Shown: in pieces, positions 25,472 through 33,920 of the stretch
How the letters are laid out: every line of letters begins with the position of its first letter
How positions within the stretch are numbered: the first letter of the stretch is position 1
Assembly (NCBI RefSeq): GCF_009674485.1
Contig: NZ_WKJJ01000010.1
Location: 124,001 to 188,000 of the forward strand
Source: Pseudoduganella rivuli
Lineage (GTDB): Bacteria; Pseudomonadota; Gammaproteobacteria; Burkholderiales; Burkholderiaceae_D
Direction of reading: 5' to 3'
DNA: 64,000 bases
Notes under the pieces: model-generated
The model's input: the letters and a program-made list of their open reading frames with translations, nothing else
Told to the model about the DNA's origin: nothing
The model's database searches: none
Program-made: the position numbers and the translations under genes

Positions 25472-26638
25472 TTATTTACCTGCTGCAGCGGCGACAACGC
25501 CTTTTGCTGCATCTTCCATGGTGTCGGCGGAGATGATCGGCAGACCGGAGTCAGCCAGCATTTTCTTGCCCAGATCTTCGTTGGTGCCCTTCATGCGCAC
25601 GACCAGCGGCACTTGCAGGGAAACGGCTTTCGATGCGGTGATCACGCCTTCGGCGATCACGTCGCAACGCATAATGCCGCCGAAGATGTTCACCAGGATG
25701 GCTTTCAGGCCAGGGTTCTTCAGCATGATCTTGAACGCTTCGGTGACTTTCTCGGCCGTAGCGCCACCGCCCACGTCGAGGAAGTTGGCAGGTTCGCCGC
25801 CGAACAGCTTGATGGTGTCCATGGTTGCCATGGCCAGGCCGGCGCCATTCACCAGGCAGCCGATGTTGCCGTCCAGGGAGATGTAAGCCAGGTCGAACTT
25901 CGATGCTTCGACTTCCGCTGGATCTTCTTCGTCCAGGTCGCGGTAAGCAACGATTTCAGGATGACGGAACAGCGCGTTGGAGTCGAAGTTGAACTTCGCG
26001 TCCAGGGCGATGACTTTGCCCGAACCAGTCAGGATCAGCGGGTTGATTTCAGCCAGCGATGCGTCGGTTTCCCAGTACGCTTTGTACAGGCCCTGCAGGT
26101 TGGCGCGCGCGTCGGCGATCGATTCGGCAGGCACGCCGATTTTCGCAGCAACAGCGTCGGCATCCGCGTCGGTCAGGCCGACAGCTGGATCGATCACGAC
26201 ATTGTGGATCAGTTCAGGGTGCTTTTCAGCGACTTCTTCAATGTCCATGCCGCCTTCGGAGGAAGCCATCAGGACCACGCGCTGGGTAACGCGGTCGGTC
26301 ACCAGCGATACGTACAGTTCTTTCTTGATGTCCGCGCCTTCTTCGATCAGCAGGCGGCGTACTTTCTGGCCTTCAGGACCGGTCTGGTGCGTGACCAGCT
26401 GCATGCCCATGATCTGGTCCGAGTACTCTTTCACTTGTTCCAGCGACTTGGCAACTTTCACGCCGCCGCCTTTACCACGGCCGCCAGCATGGATCTGCGC
26501 CTTGACTACCCACACCGGGCCGCCCAGGGTTTCAGCAGCTTTCACTGCCTCTTCCACGGACATGCACGGGATACCGCGCGGAACCGTCACTCCGAATTTT
26601 CGGAGGATCTCTTTGCCTTGATACTCATGGATTTTCAT
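25472..26638 (-). CDS. sucC: Succinyl-CoA synthetase beta subunit
   Basis: A 388-residue ATP-grasp subunit that pairs with SucD to convert succinyl-CoA, ADP/GDP and phosphate into succinate, nucleotide triphosphate and CoA. It has MKIHEYQGKEILRKFGV, VVKAQIHAGGRGKGGGVK, ALDAKFNFDSNALFRHPE and NFLDVGGGATAEKVTEAFKI with ILVNIFGGIMRCDVIAEG. Length is normal. It is preceded by a DUF2889-type gene at 37 bp spacing and followed by sucD. Confidence 0.97.
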   Translation of the reverse strand: MKIHEYQGKEILRKFGVTVPRGIPCMSVEEAVKAAETLGGPVWVVKAQIHAGGRGKGGGVKVAKSLEQVKEYSDQIMGMQLVTHQTGPEGQKVRRLLIEEGADIKKELYVSLVTDRVTQRVVLMASSEGGMDIEEVAEKHPELIHNVVIDPAVGLTDADADAVAAKIGVPAESIADARANLQGLYKAYWETDASLAEINPLILTGSGKVIALDAKFNFDSNALFRHPEIVAYRDLDEEDPAEVEASKFDLAYISLDGNIGCLVNGAGLAMATMDTIKLFGGEPANFLDVGGGATAEKVTEAFKIMLKNPGLKAILVNIFGGIMRCDVIAEGVITASKAVSLQVPLVVRMKGTNEDLGKKMLADSGLPIISADTMEDAAKGVVAAAAGK

Positions 26639-26674
26639 GCTGGCTTCCCTTCTGATTGGTACTGATATAAATGG

Positions 26675-27283
26675 TTAAATTGCGTGGTTACTATCGGGGG
26701 CTTCTTCTGCGTGCGCCTGTTCAGCCGGTTTTGCCACCCAGCGCGGGTAGAAGCGGGCAACCGCCCCGCCATCGGTGCGCAAGGCATGGCATTTATCGAG
26801 CTGAAACGGCTTGTTATGCGGCACGTCGGCGCTGGCCCCATCATGCGTGGGCCAGACATCGTTGGCGAAAGCCTGGACTGCCGCCGTTGGCAAGACCTGG
26901 GCCAGTTCCGTAATGTGGGTACAACCAGCGATGCCGTTCAAGCGCTGCTTGAGTTCATGCCGGAAACCTTTTAACAAGTTCAGTCCCACCAGCGCCTGGT
27001 AAGCAGGGGCGATGGTGTCGCAAAAACCCGGGTACGGAACGGAGGCGGAATCGGCTTCGGCTGCAACGATATTCAGTTGACGGTCCACGGTGATGCGCAG
27101 CCATAAATCATGCAATGGCTGGCCAGCGGGACGCAGGCCGGAAGCGAGCAGGGTGTCGTTTTCTTTGATGTCGGTAATATGGGCGTCGAGGTCCCAAAGG
27201 CCATCCTCGCGCGCATACGCCTGGATGTCTATGGCACGCGTGTGCCGTAGCGCACGTCGAGAGACTGGAGTTGACAAGGACAT
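26675..27283 (-). CDS. DUF2889-type conserved protein
   Basis: A 202-residue protein whose pattern (RRALRHTRAIDIQAYAREDGLWDLDAHITDIKE, then GFCDTIAPAYQALVGLNLLKGFRHELKQRLNGIAGCTHITELAQVLPTAAVQA) matches the DUF2889 family, commonly found just upstream of sucCD or recX in Betaproteobacteria. The conserved GCTHITEL could hold a metal or catalytic cysteine. Biochemical role is unknown. It is probably first in the sucC-sucD transcript. Confidence 0.8.
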   Translation of the reverse strand: MSLSTPVSRRALRHTRAIDIQAYAREDGLWDLDAHITDIKENDTLLASGLRPAGQPLHDLWLRITVDRQLNIVAAEADSASVPYPGFCDTIAPAYQALVGLNLLKGFRHELKQRLNGIAGCTHITELAQVLPTAAVQAFANDVWPTHDGASADVPHNKPFQLDKCHALRTDGGAVARFYPRWVAKPAEQAHAEEAPDSNHAI

Positions 27284-27532
27284 AATACCGATGCCGCTTT
27301 AGCGGCAGAAATTAAAAGCAGCCATGTACTTTTAAGCATCAAAAAGCACGTTGCCGCAGCTTCTACGGACAACCACCGCCCCCGCGGTGCTGCAAAAACC
27401 GTCAAAGTGTAGCACACGATTGCGCGAGTTGCGATGTGCCTTATATCAACTAGCAGGCAAACAAGCACTACTTAGTAATTATTTATGGCAGTGTGGTTGC
27501 AAGTGTTTTAACGCTGCGATGGTTACTGGCCC
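27284..27532. promoter_or_regulatory. Intergenic region upstream of the DUF2889-sucCD unit
   Basis: About 250 bp without a gene. A weak candidate promoter on the minus strand (TACACT -10 near 27412-27417) and an AT-rich stretch around 27450-27490 are visible. No RNA gene or riboswitch is recognised. Confidence 0.35.
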
Positions 27533-27988
27533 TCACTCGTCGTCGTCCGGGCTGCCCTTCAATGCTTCACGCACCGCCTTTTGCGAAAAGCCGCGCTGGA
27601 TCAAAAACCGCATTTGTTTGGCTTTTTGCTGCGCATCTTCCGCCACCACGCCGAACTTGCGGCGCCACACGTCGATGCAGCGGGCCGTTTCATCTTCCGC
27701 CAGCCCCGCTTTTAATTCCTGCAGCGCTTCACCATGGATGCCGTGGCTTTGCAATTCCGCCACGATGCGGCTGGCGCCATAGCGGGCGGAGCGGCGGTGA
27801 ATCAGTGACTCGGAAAAGCGTTCCTGCGACAGCCAGTTATTCTTTTCCAGGAAATCCAGCAACGCTTCCACATCGTCGCCCTCTTCCGCATGGCGGGCCA
27901 GCTTGCGGCCCAGCTCGAGCCGGCTGTGCTCGCGCGTGGACAGCAGGCGCAGCGCACGGGCTTTCAGGCTGGGTTTGGGCATGGGCAT
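27533..27988 (-). CDS. recX: Regulatory protein RecX
   Basis: A 151-residue helical protein that modulates RecA filaments. It shows the three-helix repeat pattern (SLKARALRLLSTREHSRLELGRKLARH, then LLDFLEKNNWLSQERFSESLIHRRSARYGASRIVAELQSHGI) and a C-terminal FLIQRGFSQKAVREAL. The start at 27988 is supported by GGAG 6 bases upstream; an upstream TTG in the same frame has none. It lies downstream of recA on the same strand, separated by a hairpin that probably limits read-through. Confidence 0.94.
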   Translation of the reverse strand: MPMPKPSLKARALRLLSTREHSRLELGRKLARHAEEGDDVEALLDFLEKNNWLSQERFSESLIHRRSARYGASRIVAELQSHGIHGEALQELKAGLAEDETARCIDVWRRKFGVVAEDAQQKAKQMRFLIQRGFSQKAVREALKGSPDDDE

Positions 27989-28010
27989 GGCGGACTCCGG
28001 AAATGACAAA

Positions 28011-28041
28011 GGCGGATTATGCGCTTGCGCGCTAATCCGCC
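28011..28041 (-). terminator. recA terminator, shaped like the REP palindrome
   Basis: Perfect 9-bp arms GGCGGATTA / TAATCCGCC around a GCGC-rich loop, followed on the minus strand by TTTGTCATTT. It lies between recA and recX; partial read-through would set the RecX:RecA ratio, as known in other bacteria. Confidence 0.8.
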
Positions 28042-28066
28042 TCTCAAGAATTACTTAATGAACAGC

Positions 28067-29146
<1,080 letters not shown>

Positions 29147-29195
29147 GATGGTCTCTCAGCTTAGGGTGATCAATGCGTGATTGCGTACAGGTGAT

Positions 29196-29224
29196 ACTGT
29201 ATAAAAATCCAGTGGTTTTTGCAA
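29196..29224 (-). promoter_or_regulatory. recA promoter
   Basis: Minus strand TTGCAA (29219-29224), exactly 17 bp, then TACAGT (29196-29201). The -10 overlaps the LexA box. Confidence 0.7.
29197..29212. promoter_or_regulatory. LexA operator (SOS box) of recA
   Basis: CTGTATAAAAATCCAG fits CTG-N10-CAG and the E. coli-type consensus closely. It lies 51-66 bp before the recA ATG, over the -10 element, so LexA would block the promoter. Confidence 0.88.
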
Positions 29225-29321
29225 GCGCTGTTTTCACCGGTCCGTGCAAACAACGTAAAAGCTGGCAATGTTAAGCAAACTCTTACAAAATACCAACTCC
29301 CGCAGCTGATTCGAATCAACC

Positions 29322-30014
29322 ATGCGTATTTTACTTGCCGAGGACGACAGCGTCCTGGCCGACGGTCTCACCCGCTCGCTGCGCCAGTCCGGCTATGCGA
29401 TCGATTGCGTCAAGAATGGCCAGGAAGCCGATACCGCCCTGTCGACCCAGGAATTCGATTTACTGATCCTGGACCTGGGCTTGCCCAAGATGCCGGGGCT
29501 GGAAGTGCTGCGCCGGCTGCGCGCGCGCGGTTCGCTGCTGCCGGTGCTGATCCTGACGGCGGCCGATTCGATCGAGCAGCGCGTCAATGGCCTGGACCTC
29601 GGGGCCGACGATTATATGGCCAAGCCGTTCGCGCTGTCCGAACTGGAAGCGCGCGTGCGGGCGCTGACGCGGCGCGGCCAGGGCGGCGGCTCCACCGTCA
29701 TCAAGCACGGCCCGCTGACCTACGACCAGGTCGGCCGCAGCGCCTATATCAATGACCAGATGCTGGATTTGTCCGCGCGCGAACTGGGGCTGCTGGAAAT
29801 CCTGCTGGCCCGCACCGGGCGCCTGGTGTCGAAGGAACAACTGGTCGACCACCTGTGCGAGTGGGGCGAGGAAGTGTCGAACAACGCGATTGAAGTGTAT
29901 GTGCACCGCCTGCGCAAGAAGATCGAGGTCGGCGGCGTACGCATCGCCACGGTGCGGGGACTGGGCTATTGCCTGGAAAAGTTCAGCGACGCCCCGCGCC
30001 CTGAATCCAAATAA
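29322..30014 (+). CDS. OmpR-family response regulator
   Basis: A 230-residue two-component regulator. The receiver domain (1-115) has ED at 7-8, phospho-acceptor D51, T79 and K101. A winged-helix DNA-binding domain (about 130-222) ends in the typical VYVHRLRKKIE...TVRGLGYCLE. It resembles the QseB/PmrA/TctD subgroup. The kinase gene starts 8 bp after the stop, and the symporter genes follow, which suggests that this pair controls uptake of the symporter's substrate. Divergent from recA. Confidence 0.93.
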   Translation: MRILLAEDDSVLADGLTRSLRQSGYAIDCVKNGQEADTALSTQEFDLLILDLGLPKMPGLEVLRRLRARGSLLPVLILTAADSIEQRVNGLDLGADDYMAKPFALSELEARVRALTRRGQGGGSTVIKHGPLTYDQVGRSAYINDQMLDLSARELGLLEILLARTGRLVSKEQLVDHLCEWGEEVSNNAIEVYVHRLRKKIEVGGVRIATVRGLGYCLEKFSDAPRPESK

Positions 30015-30022
30015 AGCACCCG

Positions 30023-31537
30023 GTGAGCAGCGGCCCCGCTCTCGATGACGGCCAGTCCGACTGGCAGGGGGACCGCCACGACGGCAGCGCGGAAATCCAG
30101 CATTCGCTGTTTGGCGAAATCCTGGACTGGATGCTGGCGCCGCTGCTGCTGCTGTGGCCCATGAGTATCGCCATCACCTACCTGGTGGCGAAGTCCATCG
30201 CCAATCAACCGTTCGACCACGCGCTGGAAGACAGCGTCACCGTGCTGGCCCAGCAAATCCGCGAAGTCGACGGCCGCATCGTGCCCCGCACCGGCGGCTC
30301 CGCGCGCGATTTGCTGCGGGCCGACGACGTCGATACCGTGTATTACCAGATCGTCGCGCCCAGCGGCGAAGTGCAGGATGGCGACCGCGAACTGCCGCAG
30401 CCGCCCGAAGACGACCGCGACCGCCCGGGCGCCGTGCACTTCAGGAATGGCAACATGCACGGCACCCAGGTGCGTATCGCGTATTCGTTCGTGGTGCTGG
30501 AAGACCGGGGCGCGGAAGAAACCCGCCTGGCCTTGGTGCAGGTGGCGGAAACGCTGGAAAAGCGCGCCAAGCTGGCCAATGAAATCATCAAGGGCGTGAT
30601 CCTGCCGCAATTCATCGTGCTGCCCATCGTGCTGGCGTTGGTCTGGTTTGCGCTGTCGCGGGGCCTGTCGCCGCTGGCGCAATTGCAGGAACGCATCCGC
30701 GCCCGCAACCCGGACGATCTGAGTCCCATCGATGCACGCCAGGTGCCGGAAGAAATCACCCCGCTGGTGGGATCGCTGAACGACATGCTGGAACGGCTGT
30801 CGCTGTCGATCGACATGCAAAAGCGCTTTATCGCCGATGCCGCGCACCAGATGAAAACCCCGCTGGCCGGGATGCGCATGCAGTCGGAACTGGCGCTGCG
30901 CCAGACCGACCAGGGCGAAATCCACCGCTCGCTGGAACAGTTGGCGAAAAGTTCGGAAGCGGCGACGCGCCTGGTGAACCAGTTGCTGGCGCTGGCGCGG
31001 GCGGAAAACCAGCCACAGGCCGGCGCCGCGCTGCTGCCGCTGGATTTGGCGGAACTGGCCCGCAGCGCCGTGCGCGACTGGGTTCCCGCCTCGTTCAACC
31101 ACCGCATCGATCTTGGCTATGAGGGGCCGGACGACGGCGTCACGATTGCCGGCAATCCCACCATGCTGCGGGAAATGCTGTCCAACCTGATCGACAATGC
31201 GCTGCGCTATACGCCGCCAGGCGGCGCCGTCACGGTGCGCGTGCTGGGCGCCGGCGGCATGGCCGTGGTGGAAGTGGAAGACACGGGCCCCGGCATTCCG
31301 GAAACGGAACGGGGACACGTGTTCGAGCGCTTTTACCGCATCCTGGGCAACGCGGCGGAAGGCAGCGGCCTGGGGCTGGCCATCGTGCGCGAAATCGCGC
31401 AGCAGCATGACGCCACGGTGGAACTCACGTCGAACCCGCGCAGCACGGCGCCGAAAATGCCCGGCTGCCTGTTCCGCCTGACCTTCCCCCTGTACAGCCC
31501 TCCCCCTCCACCGGAAGCCATGGAATATGATGCTTGA
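30023..31537 (+). CDS. Sensor histidine kinase
   Basis: A 504-residue membrane kinase, GTG start. Two membrane helices (about 37-57 and 191-212) flank a periplasmic sensor region of about 130 residues rich in charged residues. After the HAMP-like segment the dimerisation box is FIADAAHQMKTPLAG with H275, followed by the ATPase lobes N (NLIDNALRYTP), G1 (VEDTGPGIP), F (FERFYRI) and G2 (GSGLGLAIV). It resembles TctE/QseC-type kinases. Its 3' end overlaps the small symporter subunit gene by 11 bp, making co-expression with the transporter nearly certain. Confidence 0.93.
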   Translation: MSSGPALDDGQSDWQGDRHDGSAEIQHSLFGEILDWMLAPLLLLWPMSIAITYLVAKSIANQPFDHALEDSVTVLAQQIREVDGRIVPRTGGSARDLLRADDVDTVYYQIVAPSGEVQDGDRELPQPPEDDRDRPGAVHFRNGNMHGTQVRIAYSFVVLEDRGAEETRLALVQVAETLEKRAKLANEIIKGVILPQFIVLPIVLALVWFALSRGLSPLAQLQERIRARNPDDLSPIDARQVPEEITPLVGSLNDMLERLSLSIDMQKRFIADAAHQMKTPLAGMRMQSELALRQTDQGEIHRSLEQLAKSSEAATRLVNQLLALARAENQPQAGAALLPLDLAELARSAVRDWVPASFNHRIDLGYEGPDDGVTIAGNPTMLREMLSNLIDNALRYTPPGGAVTVRVLGAGGMAVVEVEDTGPGIPETERGHVFERFYRILGNAAEGSGLGLAIVREIAQQHDATVELTSNPRSTAPKMPGCLFRLTFPLYSPPPPPEAMEYDA

Positions 31538-31796
31538 GGAACGCCGGCGCGCATTGCGCCACGAGCACTGGCGGCAAACCCGCGACATCACGGCGGCATT
31601 GCTGCTGCTGTGGGTTGCCACCATCTTCAGCGCCGTCTTCTTCGCGCGCGAGTTGAGCGGCATGGCGCTGTTCGGCTGGCCGCTGTCGTTTTACCTGGCC
31701 GCCCAGGGGGCCTTGCTGGTCTTCCTGTCCATCATCGGCGGCTATGCATGGCGCATGCGCGTGCTGGACCGGCGCTACCAGGACCAGGTCAGATGA
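31527..31796 (+). CDS. Sodium:solute symporter small subunit (DUF4212)
   Basis: An 89-residue protein with two predicted membrane helices (about 22-42 and 52-76) and the DUF4212 pattern: HWRQTRDITAALLLLWVATIFSAVFFARELSG then GWPLSFYLAAQGALLVFLSIIGGYAWRM. These small proteins are encoded immediately before VC_2705-type sodium:solute symporters and are thought to be accessory subunits. It overlaps the kinase gene by 11 bp and the symporter gene by 4 bp (ATGA). Confidence 0.92.
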   Translation: MMLEERRRALRHEHWRQTRDITAALLLLWVATIFSAVFFARELSGMALFGWPLSFYLAAQGALLVFLSIIGGYAWRMRVLDRRYQDQVR

Positions 31797-33832
31797 AACG
31801 CACGTTCTTCCAGCGCCTGTCGCGCTACTACCTGTTATTCACCGGTGGCTTTGGCTGCTTCCTGGTGGCGCTGGCCATGCTGGAAAAAGAAGGCATGCCG
31901 CGCGTGTGGATCGGCTACCTGTTCATGCTGGCCACCATCACCTTGTACGCGTTCATTGGGCTGGTCAGCCGCACGTCGAACGTGTCGGAATACTATGTCG
32001 CGGGACGCCGCGTGCCCGCCCTGTTCAATGGCATGGCGACGGCGGCCGACTGGATTTCCGCCGCCAGTTTCATCAGCCTGGCCGGCACGCTGTACCTGCA
32101 CGGCTTCGACGGCCTGGCGTACATCATGGGCTGGACCGGCGGCTACTGCCTGGTGGCGCTGCTGATCGCGCCCTACCTGCGCAAGTTCAGCCAGTACACG
32201 ATTCCAGACTTCCTTGCGGCCCGCTATGGCGGACCGCATCATGGCCGCATCGTGCGCATGATGGCGGTGGCCGCCACCATCATCGTGTCGTTCACCTACG
32301 TGGTGGCGCAAATCTATGCGGTGGGGCTGATCGCGTCCCGTTTCACGGGTGTGGACTTTTCAGTCGGTATTTTCCTGGGGCTGGCCAGTATCCTCGTGTG
32401 CTCGTTCCTCGGCGGCATGCGCGCCATCACGTGGACCCAGGTGGCGCAATACATCATCATCCTCGTCGCGTTCCTGATTCCCGCCATCTGGCTGTCCGCC
32501 AAGCATGGCGGCAATCCGGTGCCGCAAGTGGCATACGGCAAACTGTTGCCGAAGTTGACGGCCCGCGAGCAGGCGCTGCAACACGATCCGAAAGAACAGG
32601 AAGTGCGCCGCATATACCAGGAGCGCGCCGCGGCCTACGCGGAAAAAGTCGCCGGCTTGCCCGGCACGTGGGATGCGGGCCGCTTCGAAGCGCAGCGCCA
32701 GCTCGATGCGGTCAAGCAGCGCAACGGCACCCTGCTGGAAATCCGCCTGGCGGAAAAAGCGCTGCTGGCCTATCCGAAGACTGTGGAAGAAGCGCAGGAA
32801 GCGTGGGATGCGGCGCGCCGCTATTATGAACAGCGCGCCACGCCCCCCGCGCCGCACGCGGAACCGTTTGCGGCGGCCACCGCGCAGGCGTCGGACGTCA
32901 AACGCAACAACTTCCTCGCACTGGTATTTTGCCTGATGGTGGGCACCGCCGCGCTGCCGCACATCCTGATGCGCTCCTACACCACGCCGTCGGTGCATGA
33001 AACGCGGGTGTCCGTGTTCTGGACGCTGTTCTTCATCCTGCTGATTTACCTGACCATCCCCGCGCTGGCCGTGATGGTGAAATATGACGTGTATACCGCC
33101 ATGGTGGGCAGCAAGTTTTCCCAACTGCCGACGTGGGTGTCGTACTGGGCCAACGTGGACCGCGTGCATCCGCTGATCAGCATTGCCGACATCAACCGCG
33201 ACGGCATCGTGCAACTGGCGGAAATCGCCATCGATGGCGACGTGCTGGTGCTGGCCACGCCGGAAATCGCCGGCTTGCCCTACGTGATCTCCGGCCTGGT
33301 GGCCGCCGGCGGCCTGGCCGCCGCTTTGTCCACGGCCGATGGACTGCTGCTGGCCATCTCCAACGCCCTGTCGCACGACATCTATTATCAGACCGTCGAT
33401 CCGCACGCTTCCACGCAAAAGCGCGTGACGATTTCCAAGCTGCTGTTGCTGGCGGTGGCCTTCATTGCCGCCTATGCCGCATCGACCAAACCGGCCGACA
33501 TCCTGTCGCTGGTATCGGCCGCGTTTTCACTGGCCGGCTCCACGCTGTTCCCGGCGCTGGTGCTGGGCGTGTTCTGGCAGCGCGCCACGCGCCAGGGCGC
33601 CGTGGCCGGCATGGCGATCGGTTTCCTCGTGTGCGTGTATTACATGCTGCACACCAATCCGATTTTGGGTGGCAGCGCGGCCGGGCAATGGTTCCAGATC
33701 GCGCCCGTGTCGGCGGGGATTTTCGGCGTGCCGGCCGGGGCGCTGGCAATGATCGTCGTGAGCTGGCTGACACCGCCGCCGGGCAAGGATGTGCTGGCGC
33801 TGGTCGACTACATCCGCACGCCGGAAGCTTGA
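31793..33832 (+). CDS. Large sodium:solute symporter (VC_2705-like) with soluble insert and EF-hand loop
   Basis: A 679-residue member of the solute:sodium symporter family, probably importing acetate or another small carboxylate. About 13 membrane helices are visible, with SSS motifs such as SRTSNVSEYYVAGRRVPALFNGMATAADWISAASF. Two oddities: a hydrophilic, helix-forming insertion of roughly 110 residues (about 245-365, rich in Ala, Glu, Arg and Gln), and a perfect EF-hand loop DINRDGIVQLAE at 466-477 just before a membrane helix. It overlaps the DUF4212 gene and follows a two-component system in the same unit. Substrate is inferred only from family. Confidence 0.9.
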   Translation: MKRTFFQRLSRYYLLFTGGFGCFLVALAMLEKEGMPRVWIGYLFMLATITLYAFIGLVSRTSNVSEYYVAGRRVPALFNGMATAADWISAASFISLAGTLYLHGFDGLAYIMGWTGGYCLVALLIAPYLRKFSQYTIPDFLAARYGGPHHGRIVRMMAVAATIIVSFTYVVAQIYAVGLIASRFTGVDFSVGIFLGLASILVCSFLGGMRAITWTQVAQYIIILVAFLIPAIWLSAKHGGNPVPQVAYGKLLPKLTAREQALQHDPKEQEVRRIYQERAAAYAEKVAGLPGTWDAGRFEAQRQLDAVKQRNGTLLEIRLAEKALLAYPKTVEEAQEAWDAARRYYEQRATPPAPHAEPFAAATAQASDVKRNNFLALVFCLMVGTAALPHILMRSYTTPSVHETRVSVFWTLFFILLIYLTIPALAVMVKYDVYTAMVGSKFSQLPTWVSYWANVDRVHPLISIADINRDGIVQLAEIAIDGDVLVLATPEIAGLPYVISGLVAAGGLAAALSTADGLLLAISNALSHDIYYQTVDPHASTQKRVTISKLLLLAVAFIAAYAASTKPADILSLVSAAFSLAGSTLFPALVLGVFWQRATRQGAVAGMAIGFLVCVYYMLHTNPILGGSAAGQWFQIAPVSAGIFGVPAGALAMIVVSWLTPPPGKDVLALVDYIRTPEA

Positions 33833-33920
33833 GAAACGCTAGAGGGAGTTGTCAGGCAGGCTAGTCAAATTGGCAGCACGATGTTATTCTAAAGAAATTA
33901 TCTTCTTTGTAACGTACGTC

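Noticed and set aside
29265..29290. Direct repeat TTAAG/CTTAC before the response regulator gene as a PmrA/QseB box
   Set aside because: The half-sites are imperfect and AT-rich sequence makes chance matches likely; left out as a feature.
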